7,750 bases of DNA. It comes from Kuafuiihalomonas sp964477875. GTDB lineage: Bacteria > Myxococcota > Kuafuiibacteriia > Kuafuiibacteriales > Kuafuiibacteriaceae. The translations under genes were made by a program, and so were the position numbers. The notes below the pieces were generated by a model. That model saw only the letters and a program-made list of their open reading frames with translations, was not told the origin of the DNA and ran no database searches. The DNA lies in the NCBI GenBank assembly GCA_964477875.1, contig CAYZFR010000189.1, positions 1-7,750 of the forward strand, read 5' to 3'. The first letter of the stretch is position 1. Every line of letters begins with the position of its first letter. Positions 1 through 6,135 of the stretch are shown here, in pieces.

Positions 1-96
1 CGGGCCAGATCGGGCGAAGGGCGGCCGGACTTCTTCAAGGTTTTGCTGACTCAGGACACTAGGGGGGTGCCGTTCAGGCCTTGGAGCGGAGGATGA
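1..96 (+). CDS. Possible 3' end of an upstream gene (weak)
   Basis: The frame starting at base 1 is open from the window edge to a TGA at 94-96. Most of its codons end in G or C, as in the real genes here, and it would encode about 31 C-terminal residues including DFFKVLLTQDTRG. I recognise no family. It would run convergent to the metallophosphoesterase gene and overlap its 3' end by 23 bases. High-GC DNA yields such open frames by chance, and the other two forward frames stop at about 49 and 62, so bases 1-73 could equally be intergenic. No clear terminator hairpin is visible here. Confidence 0.2.
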   Translation, partial: RARSGEGRPDFFKVLLTQDTRGVPFRPWSGG

Positions 97-1231
97 TCCG
101 GGTGACCTCGGAGGGGGCGGCGAGGCGCATCGGCGGGCCCCAGTAGCCCGTCCCTCGGCTGACGTAGATCTGGGTGCGGTCGTCGTGCCGGTACAAGCCC
201 GCCACGTAGGGCGTGGTCAGCCGCACCAGCTCGGTCATGGGGAAGATCTGACCGCCGTGGGTGTGGCCGCTGATCTGAAGGCCGGCACCGAGGGCCTCGG
301 CTTCGGGGATGCTTTGCGGCCGGTGAGCGAGGAGCAGGACCTCTTCGTCCGGGTCGAGCTGCGAGGCGAGCCGGGCGCCGGCGCCCCGCTGATGATCCTC
401 GTCGTCGATGCCCACCAGCTGCAGGCCGGGTAGCGGGCGGAGGCACGCGTTCCGAAGCACCCGAAGCCCGAGGGAGGACAGATGCCGGCACCAGGGCTCC
501 GCCCCCGAGTAGAACTCGTGGTTGCCGGTCACGAAGTAGGCGCCGTGCCGGGGTCGCAGCTCGCCGAGGGGCGCGACGTGGTCTCGGAGCTGCTCCACGC
601 TTCCGTCGACGAGGTCGCCGGTCACGAAGAGCATCTCGGGTCGAGCCGCCCGGACCGTCTCCGCCACCTCCCGCATGAAGTCGACGCCGAGGGTGGGGCC
701 GATGTGGACGTCGCTGATCTGGACCAGACTCAGACCGTCGAGGTGCTTGGGCAGCCGCTCCAGATGGACCTCGAGCTCCACGAGCTCGGCCTGCCGCATC
801 CCCGACGCGAAGGCCCAGCTCGAGCCGAGCCCGGTCGTCGCGCCGACGGCGAGGGTGAGACTTCGCTCGAAGAGCTGCCGTCGCTCGGGATCTTCGGGCT
901 CGCTTCGTGCTCGGGCCCGGGCCCAGCGGAGGCCGCGGACGGTCTCGGCACCGCCGCTGGCGACGGCGAAGAAGAACAGCACCCCGAGCCAGCCAAAGGC
1001 CACGTAGGCGAGGACGCTGCCGCTGCTCCGAGGGAGGCCTCGCGCCACGGCGAAGCCGAGCGGAATGCTGCTGCCGAGGACCGAGAGCCCCACGCCCAGC
1101 CCGCCGCGGAGCCAAATCGGCCAGCCGGGCGCCCGGACGTAGCGAAACCACAAATAGACGTGGGCGGCCGCCAACAGGGAAAGAAGGACGGCCAGAGCCA
1201 CCGCGAAGCGCACGCCGGCAGTGTTGTTCAT
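74..1231 (-). CDS. Membrane-anchored calcineurin-like metallophosphoesterase (YkuE/YaeI type)
   Basis: This 385-residue protein is predicted to be a dinuclear-metal phosphoesterase. The C-terminal domain carries the full motif set of the superfamily in order: SDVHIG (Asp174, His176), GDLVDG (Gly205-Asp206), GNHEF (Asn237, His238), a lone His303 in AHRP, and GHTHGG (His323, His325). The N-terminal third is hydrophobic, with probable membrane segments near residues 7-29, 41-63 and 73-92 and a fourth at about 122-143, followed by the catalytic domain. This matches the YkuE/YaeI-like group, whose members are membrane-associated and in some cases act on lipid phosphates such as UDP-diacylglucosamine or phospholipid headgroups; the substrate here is unknown. 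The ATG at 1231 gives a natural hydrophobic N-terminus, but no strong Shine-Dalgarno sequence precedes it. The gene is divergent from the PEGA gene across 64 bases. The family is secure; the substrate is not. Confidence 0.93.
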   Translation of the reverse strand: MNNTAGVRFAVALAVLLSLLAAAHVYLWFRYVRAPGWPIWLRGGLGVGLSVLGSSIPLGFAVARGLPRSSGSVLAYVAFGWLGVLFFFAVASGGAETVRGLRWARARARSEPEDPERRQLFERSLTLAVGATTGLGSSWAFASGMRQAELVELEVHLERLPKHLDGLSLVQISDVHIGPTLGVDFMREVAETVRAARPEMLFVTGDLVDGSVEQLRDHVAPLGELRPRHGAYFVTGNHEFYSGAEPWCRHLSSLGLRVLRNACLRPLPGLQLVGIDDEDHQRGAGARLASQLDPDEEVLLLAHRPQSIPEAEALGAGLQISGHTHGGQIFPMTELVRLTTPYVAGLYRHDDRTQIYVSRGTGYWGPPMRLAAPSEVTRIILRSKA

Positions 1232-1295
1232 CCGGGTGCGATTGCAAGGACAGGGGGCCCTTCACTCACCGGACGGCCTGGCGCATGCTTCGCTC

Positions 1296-2486
1296 ATGCT
1301 CGGCGCCCTCTTGCTGTCGCTGTGGGCGGCCGACGTCGAGCCCGAGCCGGTCGCCTTCGTCTTCTTGACCCCGAGCGGCCGCCTGACCCACCTGCGGAGC
1401 TCGGACGCCATCGCCTACCTGGACGAGCGCTTCGACGAGCAGACCGACCTCGACCTCGACCCCCTGTCCCGGGCGGCCGTGGAGCCCTGTGGGGGTCGGC
1501 TCTCTTGCCTCACCGAAGCGGCACGACCCGACTACCAGCGCCGGGTCTACCTCCTGGGCAATGGGGGCATCGCCCCCTTCCGGGAGCACCTCGACTACGT
1601 CGAGCGCAAAGGGCTTCGGGTGCCGAAGCTGATGCTCGTGATCTCCGGTGTGGGCGCGGCTGGGGTGGACATCCTGACCGGCACCCTCGTCGACACCGAT
1701 GCCGCTCTCGCCTTCCGGCACCGGCAGGACGAGATGGACCGAAGGGCGGAGCGGGCCCTCCAGCGCGAGGCGACTTTGGGTCCGGGCTTTCGGGCCGAGC
1801 TGAACGACCCCTCCGGTGCGACCGCGCTCTTGGACCGCTTCTTCGCCGAGCACGTCCAGCCGGTGCTGGAGGCGCGAGGGCACTGGCGGCCCTTCGGAAG
1901 CATCGTGGTTCGGACGCCGGTCGAGGGGGCCGGCGTCGCCGTCGACGGGCGCCTCCTCGATACGACCCGAGGCAGTGAGACCCGGCTGGACCGCATCGTG
2001 CCGGGGCAGCGTAGCCTGCGGATCGAGCACCCCGACTTCTTCCCGTTCGAACGACAGATCGAGGTCCAGCGGCGCCAGACGACGACGGTGGAGGCGAAGC
2101 TTCAGCGCCAGGGCGGCTTCGCCGCCACCAGTCGTACGGCCCTGTTCTGGTCCGGCCTCGTCCTCGCCGCCGCTGGCACCGGCCTTGCGGTGGGCGGCGC
2201 CATCGATGGCGCCAAGGACCCGATCACGCTCCGCTGCCCCGAGTGCAGCGGCGGTCGATTCCGCGCTTTCTCCACCACGGTGTCCGAATCCGCCCTCGAT
2301 CCCCTCGACGAGAGCGGCCCGCTCATCGTCCCCTTCGGGTACAGCCTCGCCCTCACCGGCGCTACCTGGTCCATCGGCACCGCTTCGAGCGACGCGCGCC
2401 GCGTACCTTGGCTCCCCTTCGTCCTCGGCCTCGCCGGCGGCGGCTTCGCCTACGGCCTGAGCGCCGCCCTCAATCCGAGCCCTTGA
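1296..2486 (+). CDS. PEGA-domain protein with N-terminal signal and C-terminal membrane segments
   Basis: This 396-residue protein has no assigned function. It begins with a short hydrophobic stretch, MLGALLLSLWAA, that could be a secretion signal with cleavage near Ala12, although it lacks the usual positive residues. Residues 18-200 form an unrecognised domain with a close cysteine pair (Cys65, Cys71). Residues about 202-268 look like a PEGA domain: GSIVVRTPVEGAGVAVDG, a variable middle, then VPGQRSLRIEHPDF and a beta-rich end. PEGA domains are small surface or envelope modules. Downstream are hydrophobic segments near 282-303 and 371-391, and weakly at 345-363. Between the first two lies a CPEC motif (Cys314, Cys317). 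The ATG at 1296 was chosen because it starts the hydrophobic stretch. An in-frame TTG at 1221 would overlap the divergent phosphoesterase start, and no clear ribosome site is seen. The gene ends 25 bases from the convergent response regulator stop. Envelope location is inferred. Confidence 0.8.
   Translation: MLGALLLSLWAADVEPEPVAFVFLTPSGRLTHLRSSDAIAYLDERFDEQTDLDLDPLSRAAVEPCGGRLSCLTEAARPDYQRRVYLLGNGGIAPFREHLDYVERKGLRVPKLMLVISGVGAAGVDILTGTLVDTDAALAFRHRQDEMDRRAERALQREATLGPGFRAELNDPSGATALLDRFFAEHVQPVLEARGHWRPFGSIVVRTPVEGAGVAVDGRLLDTTRGSETRLDRIVPGQRSLRIEHPDFFPFERQIEVQRRQTTTVEAKLQRQGGFAATSRTALFWSGLVLAAAGTGLAVGGAIDGAKDPITLRCPECSGGRFRAFSTTVSESALDPLDESGPLIVPFGYSLALTGATWSIGTASSDARRVPWLPFVLGLAGGGFAYGLSAALNPSP
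2196..2213. repeat. Perfect 18-bp palindrome inside the PEGA gene
   Basis: GGCGCCATCGATGGCGCC is identical to its reverse complement over all 18 bases. It lies in codons 301-306 of the PEGA-domain gene, at the end of a membrane segment (Gly-Ala-Ile-Asp-Gly-Ala). The Gly-Ala codon pair GGC GCC is itself palindromic, so codon use explains part of the symmetry. A protein-binding role is possible but unsupported. Confidence 0.5.
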
Positions 2487-2511
2487 GCTCGCGCGACCTC
2501 CTCGCGGTTGG

Positions 2512-3231
2512 CTACTCCGAGGGTTCGACGCCGTCGAAGACGAGGCGGGTGAGCTCGCGGCGGCCCTCGACCCCGAGCTTTCGGCGGCCTCTCAGGTCGT
2601 GGTACTTCACGGTGCTCTCCGAGATGTCGAAGCGGGCAGCGATCTCTTCATTGGAACGTCCCATGAACACCATGAGGATCACATCGCGCTCTCGGTCGCT
2701 GAGCTTGCCTTGCTTCTGAAGCCACTGAGCGATTCGATCGAGCTCGCTCTGGAGGACCGGCTTCTTCGGATCTCGACGCGGGGGGCGCTGCCCTTGGGTG
2801 ATCGGCTCCAAGATCGAGCGCCACTCGCGGGTCCGCTCGATGGTCCGGCACACGGCGTCCAAAAACTCGTCGACCTGGAACGGCTTGAGCAGGAAGTCAT
2901 CAGCCCCGGAAGAGATCGCGGCTCGGGCGACCTGCTCCCGCTCGACGCCGCTGATCATCAAGGAGCAGGTGCTCGCTTCCCGGAGGGGGGAGATGAGCGC
3001 CTTGCCCTCTTCGCCGACCAAGAAGAAGTCCACTACCGCGGTCTCGTAGGGCCCCTCGGCCTCGATGGCTCGCTTTGCGTCGGCGAGGCTCATGGCGGTC
3101 CGGACCTCGGCTCCGTAGTCTCGAAGCACCCGATTCAGAGAGCGGACCGCCATCTGGTCGTCGTCGACGACCAGGATCCGCGCCCCGTCGATCAGGTCCC
3201 ACTGACTTCCGCTCACGGTCCAAGTCTGCAT
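2512..3231 (-). CDS. NarL/LuxR-type two-component response regulator
   Basis: This 239-residue protein is a DNA-binding response regulator. The receiver domain covers about residues 17-132 and has the full phosphorylation set: acidic Asp23/Asp24 in ILVVDDD, phosphoacceptor Asp68 in AVVDFF, Ser94 in the conserved Ser/Thr position (MISG) and Lys116 in LLKPF. A charged linker rich in Arg, Pro and Lys (about 133-158) leads to a LuxR-type helix-turn-helix at 176-235, with LSDRERDVI, GRSNEEIAARFDISESTVKYH and a KLGV end. This marks it as a phosphorylation-controlled transcription factor. The ATG at 3231 was chosen because the receiver fold starts about 16 residues later; longer frames run into the divergent NRDE gene. 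No strong ribosome site is visible. No partner histidine kinase is present, though a stand-alone HPt protein lies about 0.85 kb away. The inverted repeat 38 bases upstream could be an autoregulatory site. Target genes are unknown. Confidence 0.93.
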   Translation of the reverse strand: MQTWTVSGSQWDLIDGARILVVDDDQMAVRSLNRVLRDYGAEVRTAMSLADAKRAIEAEGPYETAVVDFFLVGEEGKALISPLREASTCSLMISGVEREQVARAAISSGADDFLLKPFQVDEFLDAVCRTIERTREWRSILEPITQGQRPPRRDPKKPVLQSELDRIAQWLQKQGKLSDRERDVILMVFMGRSNEEIAARFDISESTVKYHDLRGRRKLGVEGRRELTRLVFDGVEPSE

Positions 3232-3269
3232 CAATCGACCGTGTTGGGACTCCCAGGAGAGTGTCACAC

Positions 3270-3285
3270 CTGTCCTGTAGGACAG
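3270..3285. promoter_or_regulatory. Operator-like perfect inverted repeat in the divergent promoter region
   Basis: CTGTCCTGTAGGACAG has two perfect 7-base arms around a 2-base centre. It lies in the 66-bp gap between the divergent response regulator (start 3231) and NRDE gene (start 3298), 12 bases from the latter start. A second, weaker symmetric element, CTCCCAGGAG, occurs at 3250-3259. The two centres are 23 bases apart, roughly two helical turns, and both have a TCC-NN/N4-GGA-like core. Dimeric LuxR-type regulators bind such inverted repeats, so control by the adjacent regulator is a reasonable guess, not shown. I could not assign convincing -35/-10 boxes here. Confidence 0.4.
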
Positions 3286-3297
3286 CAGCTGCAGATC

Positions 3298-4002
3298 ATG
3301 TGCACCCTGATCATCTGCCGAGAAAAAGGAGCGCTTCGCCTGGCGGCTAACCGGGACGAGCGCCTCGACCGGCCCAGCGCCCCACCCTGCTGGCATCCCC
3401 GCCCCGGCGTCGAGGGTGGAGCGGGGCTGTGGCCCGTGGATCTGGAGGCCGGAGGCACCTGGATCGGCCTCAACGAGGCTGGGGTCGTGGCCGCAATCAC
3501 CAACCGATTTTGGACCTCGGTTGCGAGGTCTCGGCCCTCTCGGGGGCGCTGGGTGCCAGCCGCGCTCGCCCACCAAGAGGCAACCCGGGCCCTCGAGGCC
3601 CTGGGGAAGCTCGTGCGGCCCGAAGAAGAGAACGGATTTCATCTGTTGGTCGCGGACCGCTCGGGAGGCGCGATCTTGGTGTGCGACGGCGCCCGGCTAC
3701 GGCGCGTCCCCCTCCCCCTCGGTCCGACCGTCGTGACGGAGCGCAGCTTTGGCCCGTCGATGCCCGACCGCGAGCGCCGGCTGCGCCAATGGCTGCATGC
3801 CGGAAACGGCGATGAGGGGACCCTATTGAGCAGCCTGGAACAAAAGGGTGAAATTCCCAGCATCGACGACGTCGACGTGCACCTGACCGAGCACGGCTAC
3901 GGCACACGTTCCCGCAGCCACATCGAGCTCGGCCCCGGCGGCGTGCTCTTCCGCCATCGGCCGGTCCGACCCGAGCCCGGTCCTTGGGTCCGCCACCTTT
4001 AA
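3298..4002 (+). CDS. NRDE/TANGO2-family protein
   Basis: This 234-residue protein belongs to the NRDE (TANGO2, transport and Golgi organisation 2 homologue) family. It opens with MCTLIICRE, followed by LAANRDER with the name-giving Asn-Arg-Asp-Glu at 18-21. It continues with GGTWIGLNEAGVVAAITNR near 57-75, and ends with the YGTRS block at 201-205, which is typical of the family's C-terminus. The fold belongs to the N-terminal nucleophile hydrolase clan, and Cys2, exposed once Met1 is removed, is the expected nucleophile. The biochemical role in bacteria is not established; eukaryotic homologues are linked to haem and lipid handling. The ATG at 3298 is fixed by the conserved Met-Cys start. The length is normal to slightly short for the family. 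The gene is divergent from the response regulator and 77 bases upstream of the HPt gene, so it may share a transcript with it. No strong Shine-Dalgarno sequence precedes the start. Confidence 0.92.
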   Translation: MCTLIICREKGALRLAANRDERLDRPSAPPCWHPRPGVEGGAGLWPVDLEAGGTWIGLNEAGVVAAITNRFWTSVARSRPSRGRWVPAALAHQEATRALEALGKLVRPEEENGFHLLVADRSGGAILVCDGARLRRVPLPLGPTVVTERSFGPSMPDRERRLRQWLHAGNGDEGTLLSSLEQKGEIPSIDDVDVHLTEHGYGTRSRSHIELGPGGVLFRHRPVRPEPGPWVRHL

Positions 4003-4018
4003 GGGGGCTACACCCCTT
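4001..4018 (+). other. Stem-loop overlapping the NRDE stop codon
   Basis: AAGGGG at 4001-4006 and CCCCTT at 4013-4018 form a perfect 6-bp stem with a 6-base loop. Two flanking T-G wobble pairs could extend it. The stem includes part of the TAA stop at 4000-4002. There is no run of T residues after it, so it is not a typical intrinsic terminator. It may act as an RNA stability or attenuation element between the NRDE and HPt genes, or be chance. The rest of 4019-4079 shows no clear promoter or ribosome site. Confidence 0.3.
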
Positions 4019-4079
4019 GGAACGGGTCGCCGAGTCCTGCCACAATCGGAGCCCGGGATTCCGCGAAACCCGCTGCACG

Positions 4080-4427
4080 ATGACTGCCCTCGACTTCCAA
4101 CGGGTCCGAGAAGCCGCCGGCGACGACCCCGAATTCATTCGAGAGCTGATGGACCTCTACCTCGAGGACGCGGCGGAACGGCTCGAGGAGCTCCGGGCAG
4201 CGCTGGGCGCAGGGGCCGCCGAAGAGCTCGCGCGCTGCGCCCACAAGCTGAAGGGCTCGAGCGCGAACGTTGGCGCGACCGGAGTCTCCCAGTGCGCCAA
4301 GACCCTCGAAGAGAAGGGCAAGGCGGGCGAGCTCGGGGGCGCCCAGGGTCTGATCGATCAGGCCGATGCCGAGCTTCGGATGATCGCAACCGAGGTCAAA
4401 GAGCTTCTCGACAGCTTCGAGGGGTAG
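4080..4427 (+). CDS. Stand-alone histidine phosphotransfer (HPt) protein
   Basis: This 115-residue protein is an HPt domain with almost nothing else. It is expected to fold as a helical bundle and to pass phosphoryl groups between receiver domains in a multistep His-Asp phosphorelay in the cytoplasm. The phosphoacceptor is His55 in AHKLKGSSANVGA, the classic HPt signature, with Lys56, Lys58, Gly59 and Ser60 around it. The N-terminal FIRELMDLYLEDAAERLEEL and the C-terminal amphipathic stretches are typical helices of the domain. The ATG at 4080 starts just before the first helix; an in-frame TTG at 3984 lies within the NRDE gene and would add an unlikely tail. No clear Shine-Dalgarno sequence is seen. 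The nearest gene upstream is NRDE and the nearest visible phosphorelay partner is the response regulator at 2512-3231. The gene stops four bases before the assembly gap, so the next gene downstream is hidden. Confidence 0.92.
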   Translation: MTALDFQRVREAAGDDPEFIRELMDLYLEDAAERLEELRAALGAGAAEELARCAHKLKGSSANVGATGVSQCAKTLEEKGKAGELGGAQGLIDQADAELRMIATEVKELLDSFEG

Positions 4428-4431
4428 GGGC

Positions 4432-4531
4432 NNNNNNNNNNNNNNNNNNNNNNNNNNNNNNNNNNNNNNNNNNNNNNNNNNNNNNNNNNNNNNNNNNNNN
4501 NNNNNNNNNNNNNNNNNNNNNNNNNNNNNNN
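4432..4531. other. Assembly gap (100 Ns)
   Basis: Exactly 100 unknown bases, the conventional placeholder length when scaffolders do not know the true distance. The real gap may be longer or shorter, so the adjacency of the HPt and glpD genes is not certain and a gene may be missing. An open frame that appears to cross the gap into glpD is an artefact. Confidence 0.97.
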
Positions 4532-4588
4532 CCTTTCCTTGCTCCCTCGGCGACCTCGTGTTGCTTCGGGAGCGTGCAGCGAGAACGG

Positions 4589-6115
4589 ATGCTGGAACAG
4601 GTTCGGCGAGGGGCGGACTGGGACATCATCATCGTCGGCGGAGGCGCGACGGGGCTGGGGACGGCCGTCGACGCCGCCGCCCGAGGCTACCGCACCCTGC
4701 TCTTGGAGCAGTGGGACTTCGCGAAGGGCACCAGCTCCCGCTCCACCAAGCTCGTGCACGGCGGGGTCCGCTACCTGCAGCAGGGCAACGTCTCACTCGT
4801 CATGGAGTCGCTCAAGGAGCGGGGCGTCCTTCGGAACAATGCCCCGCACCTCGTCCGCGATCTCCCCTTCGTCGTGCCGAGCTACGACTGGTGGGAGACG
4901 CCCTTTTACGGGATCGGGATGCGGGTCTACGACGTTCTCGCGGGCCGCTACGGCTTCGGCGGCTCCCGAACCTTGAGCAAGGCCGAGACCATCGAGGCCC
5001 TGCCGACCATCGAGACCGAGGGCCTGCGCGGCGGCGTGCGCTACCACGACGGCCAGTTCGACGACGCCCGCCTCGCCATCAACCTCGCCCGCACCGCCGC
5101 CGACCAGGGCGCCTGCCTGCTCAACTACGCCCAGGTCACCGCCCTCCACAAAGCCGACGGCGTGATCGTCTCCGGCGTTCGCGCTCTGGACCGTGAGAGC
5201 GACGAGCACTTCGAGGCCCAAGCCAAGGTGGTCGTCAACGCGACCGGCGCCTGGTCCGATGCCCTGCGGCGCCTGGACGAGCCCGAAGCGCCGCGCATGA
5301 TCCGGCCCAGCCAGGGCATCCATCTCGTCCTGCACCGGAGCTTCCTCCCCGGAGACTCGGCCATCATGGTGCCTCAGACCAAGGACGGGCGGGTGCTGTT
5401 CGCGATCCCCTGGCACGACACGGTGGTGGTGGGCACCACCGATACGCCGGTCCATGAGATCCCCCTCGAGCCCCGGGCCCGGCCCGAGGAGATCGATTTC
5501 GTCCTCGACCACGCCCGGGAGTATTTGGCCATCGACCCCGACCGCGCCGACGTGAAGAGCGTCTTCGCCGGCATTCGGCCCCTCGTGTCGCCCGGCGACG
5601 GCGGCACCGCGTCGATCTCCCGGGACCACACCCTCCACGTCGGCGACTCGGGACTCGTCACCATCGCGGGGGGCAAGTGGACCACCTACCGAAAGATGGC
5701 CGAGGACGTGGTGGACCACGCCTCGGTGATCGGTGGCCTGCCGGCCCGCCCCTGTCAGACCGAGACCCTGCCCATCCACGGCGCCCGGGCGCCGAGCGAG
5801 AGCCGCCTTTGGTACTACGGCGCCGACGAAGACCAGGTCCGATCGCTGATGGACCAGGGCCACGAGCGCCTAGTGCACCAGGCCTTGCCCCTCACCGAAG
5901 CCGAGGTCCTATTCGCCGTCCGAGAGGAGATGGCCCGAACCGTCGAGGACGTTCTGGCCCGGCGCTCTCGGATGCTCTTGTTCGACGCCCAGGCAAGCAA
6001 GGATGCCGCGCCTGCGGTAGCCCGGATCATGGCCGGCGAGCTGGGACGGGACGGGGCGTGGGCCGACGCTCGCGTCCGAGAGTTCGAAGCCGTGGCCGAC
6101 GTGCACATCCTGTGA
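4589..6115 (+). CDS. glpD: FAD-dependent glycerol-3-phosphate dehydrogenase
   Basis: This 508-residue enzyme is predicted to oxidise sn-glycerol 3-phosphate to dihydroxyacetone phosphate and pass electrons through FAD to the quinone pool at the inner face of the membrane. The N-terminal Rossmann motif IIIVGGGATGLG (Gly17, Gly19, Gly22) binds FAD. It is followed by the family signature TSSRSTKLVHGGVRYL (48-63). Further conserved blocks are NATGAWSD (217-224), GTTDTP (282-287), AGIRPL with Arg330, SRDHTL (344-349) and GGKWTTYRKMAED (361-373). Residues from about 389 form the C-terminal alpha-helical domain of the GlpD family. The length is close to the usual 500 or so. The ATG at 4589 was chosen; an in-frame GTG at 4574 would add five residues. 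The gap begins 57 bases upstream, so any promoter or operon partner there is unseen. No glpK or glpF is visible nearby. It converges on hemH with 20 bases between the stops. Confidence 0.96.
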   Translation: MLEQVRRGADWDIIIVGGGATGLGTAVDAAARGYRTLLLEQWDFAKGTSSRSTKLVHGGVRYLQQGNVSLVMESLKERGVLRNNAPHLVRDLPFVVPSYDWWETPFYGIGMRVYDVLAGRYGFGGSRTLSKAETIEALPTIETEGLRGGVRYHDGQFDDARLAINLARTAADQGACLLNYAQVTALHKADGVIVSGVRALDRESDEHFEAQAKVVVNATGAWSDALRRLDEPEAPRMIRPSQGIHLVLHRSFLPGDSAIMVPQTKDGRVLFAIPWHDTVVVGTTDTPVHEIPLEPRARPEEIDFVLDHAREYLAIDPDRADVKSVFAGIRPLVSPGDGGTASISRDHTLHVGDSGLVTIAGGKWTTYRKMAEDVVDHASVIGGLPARPCQTETLPIHGARAPSESRLWYYGADEDQVRSLMDQGHERLVHQALPLTEAEVLFAVREEMARTVEDVLARRSRMLLFDAQASKDAAPAVARIMAGELGRDGAWADARVREFEAVADVHIL

Positions 6116-6135
6116 GAACGAGACGCGCAGGCGCC

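Noticed and set aside
51..1265. A 404-codon open frame on the minus strand overlapping the phosphoesterase, and similar long frames in most other genes.
   Set aside because: They are out-of-frame shadows typical of high-GC DNA, rich in Arg, Pro, Ala and Gly with no domain signal, while the chosen frames carry clear family motifs.
2487..2511. Possible bidirectional terminator between the convergent PEGA and response regulator genes.
   Set aside because: Only a 5-bp CCTCG/CGAGG pairing with a 13-base loop can be drawn, with no T-run on either strand.
4292..4588. An open frame running from the HPt gene through the Ns into glpD, suggesting a fusion protein.
   Set aside because: It depends on unknown bases being read as codons, and the part inside the HPt gene is in a different frame from HPt. 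GlpD has a natural start at 4589.
5425..5440. GGTGGT-GGGC-ACCACC hairpin.
   Set aside because: It lies inside the conserved GlpD segment VVVGTTDTP and is explained by the repeated Val, Gly and Thr codons.
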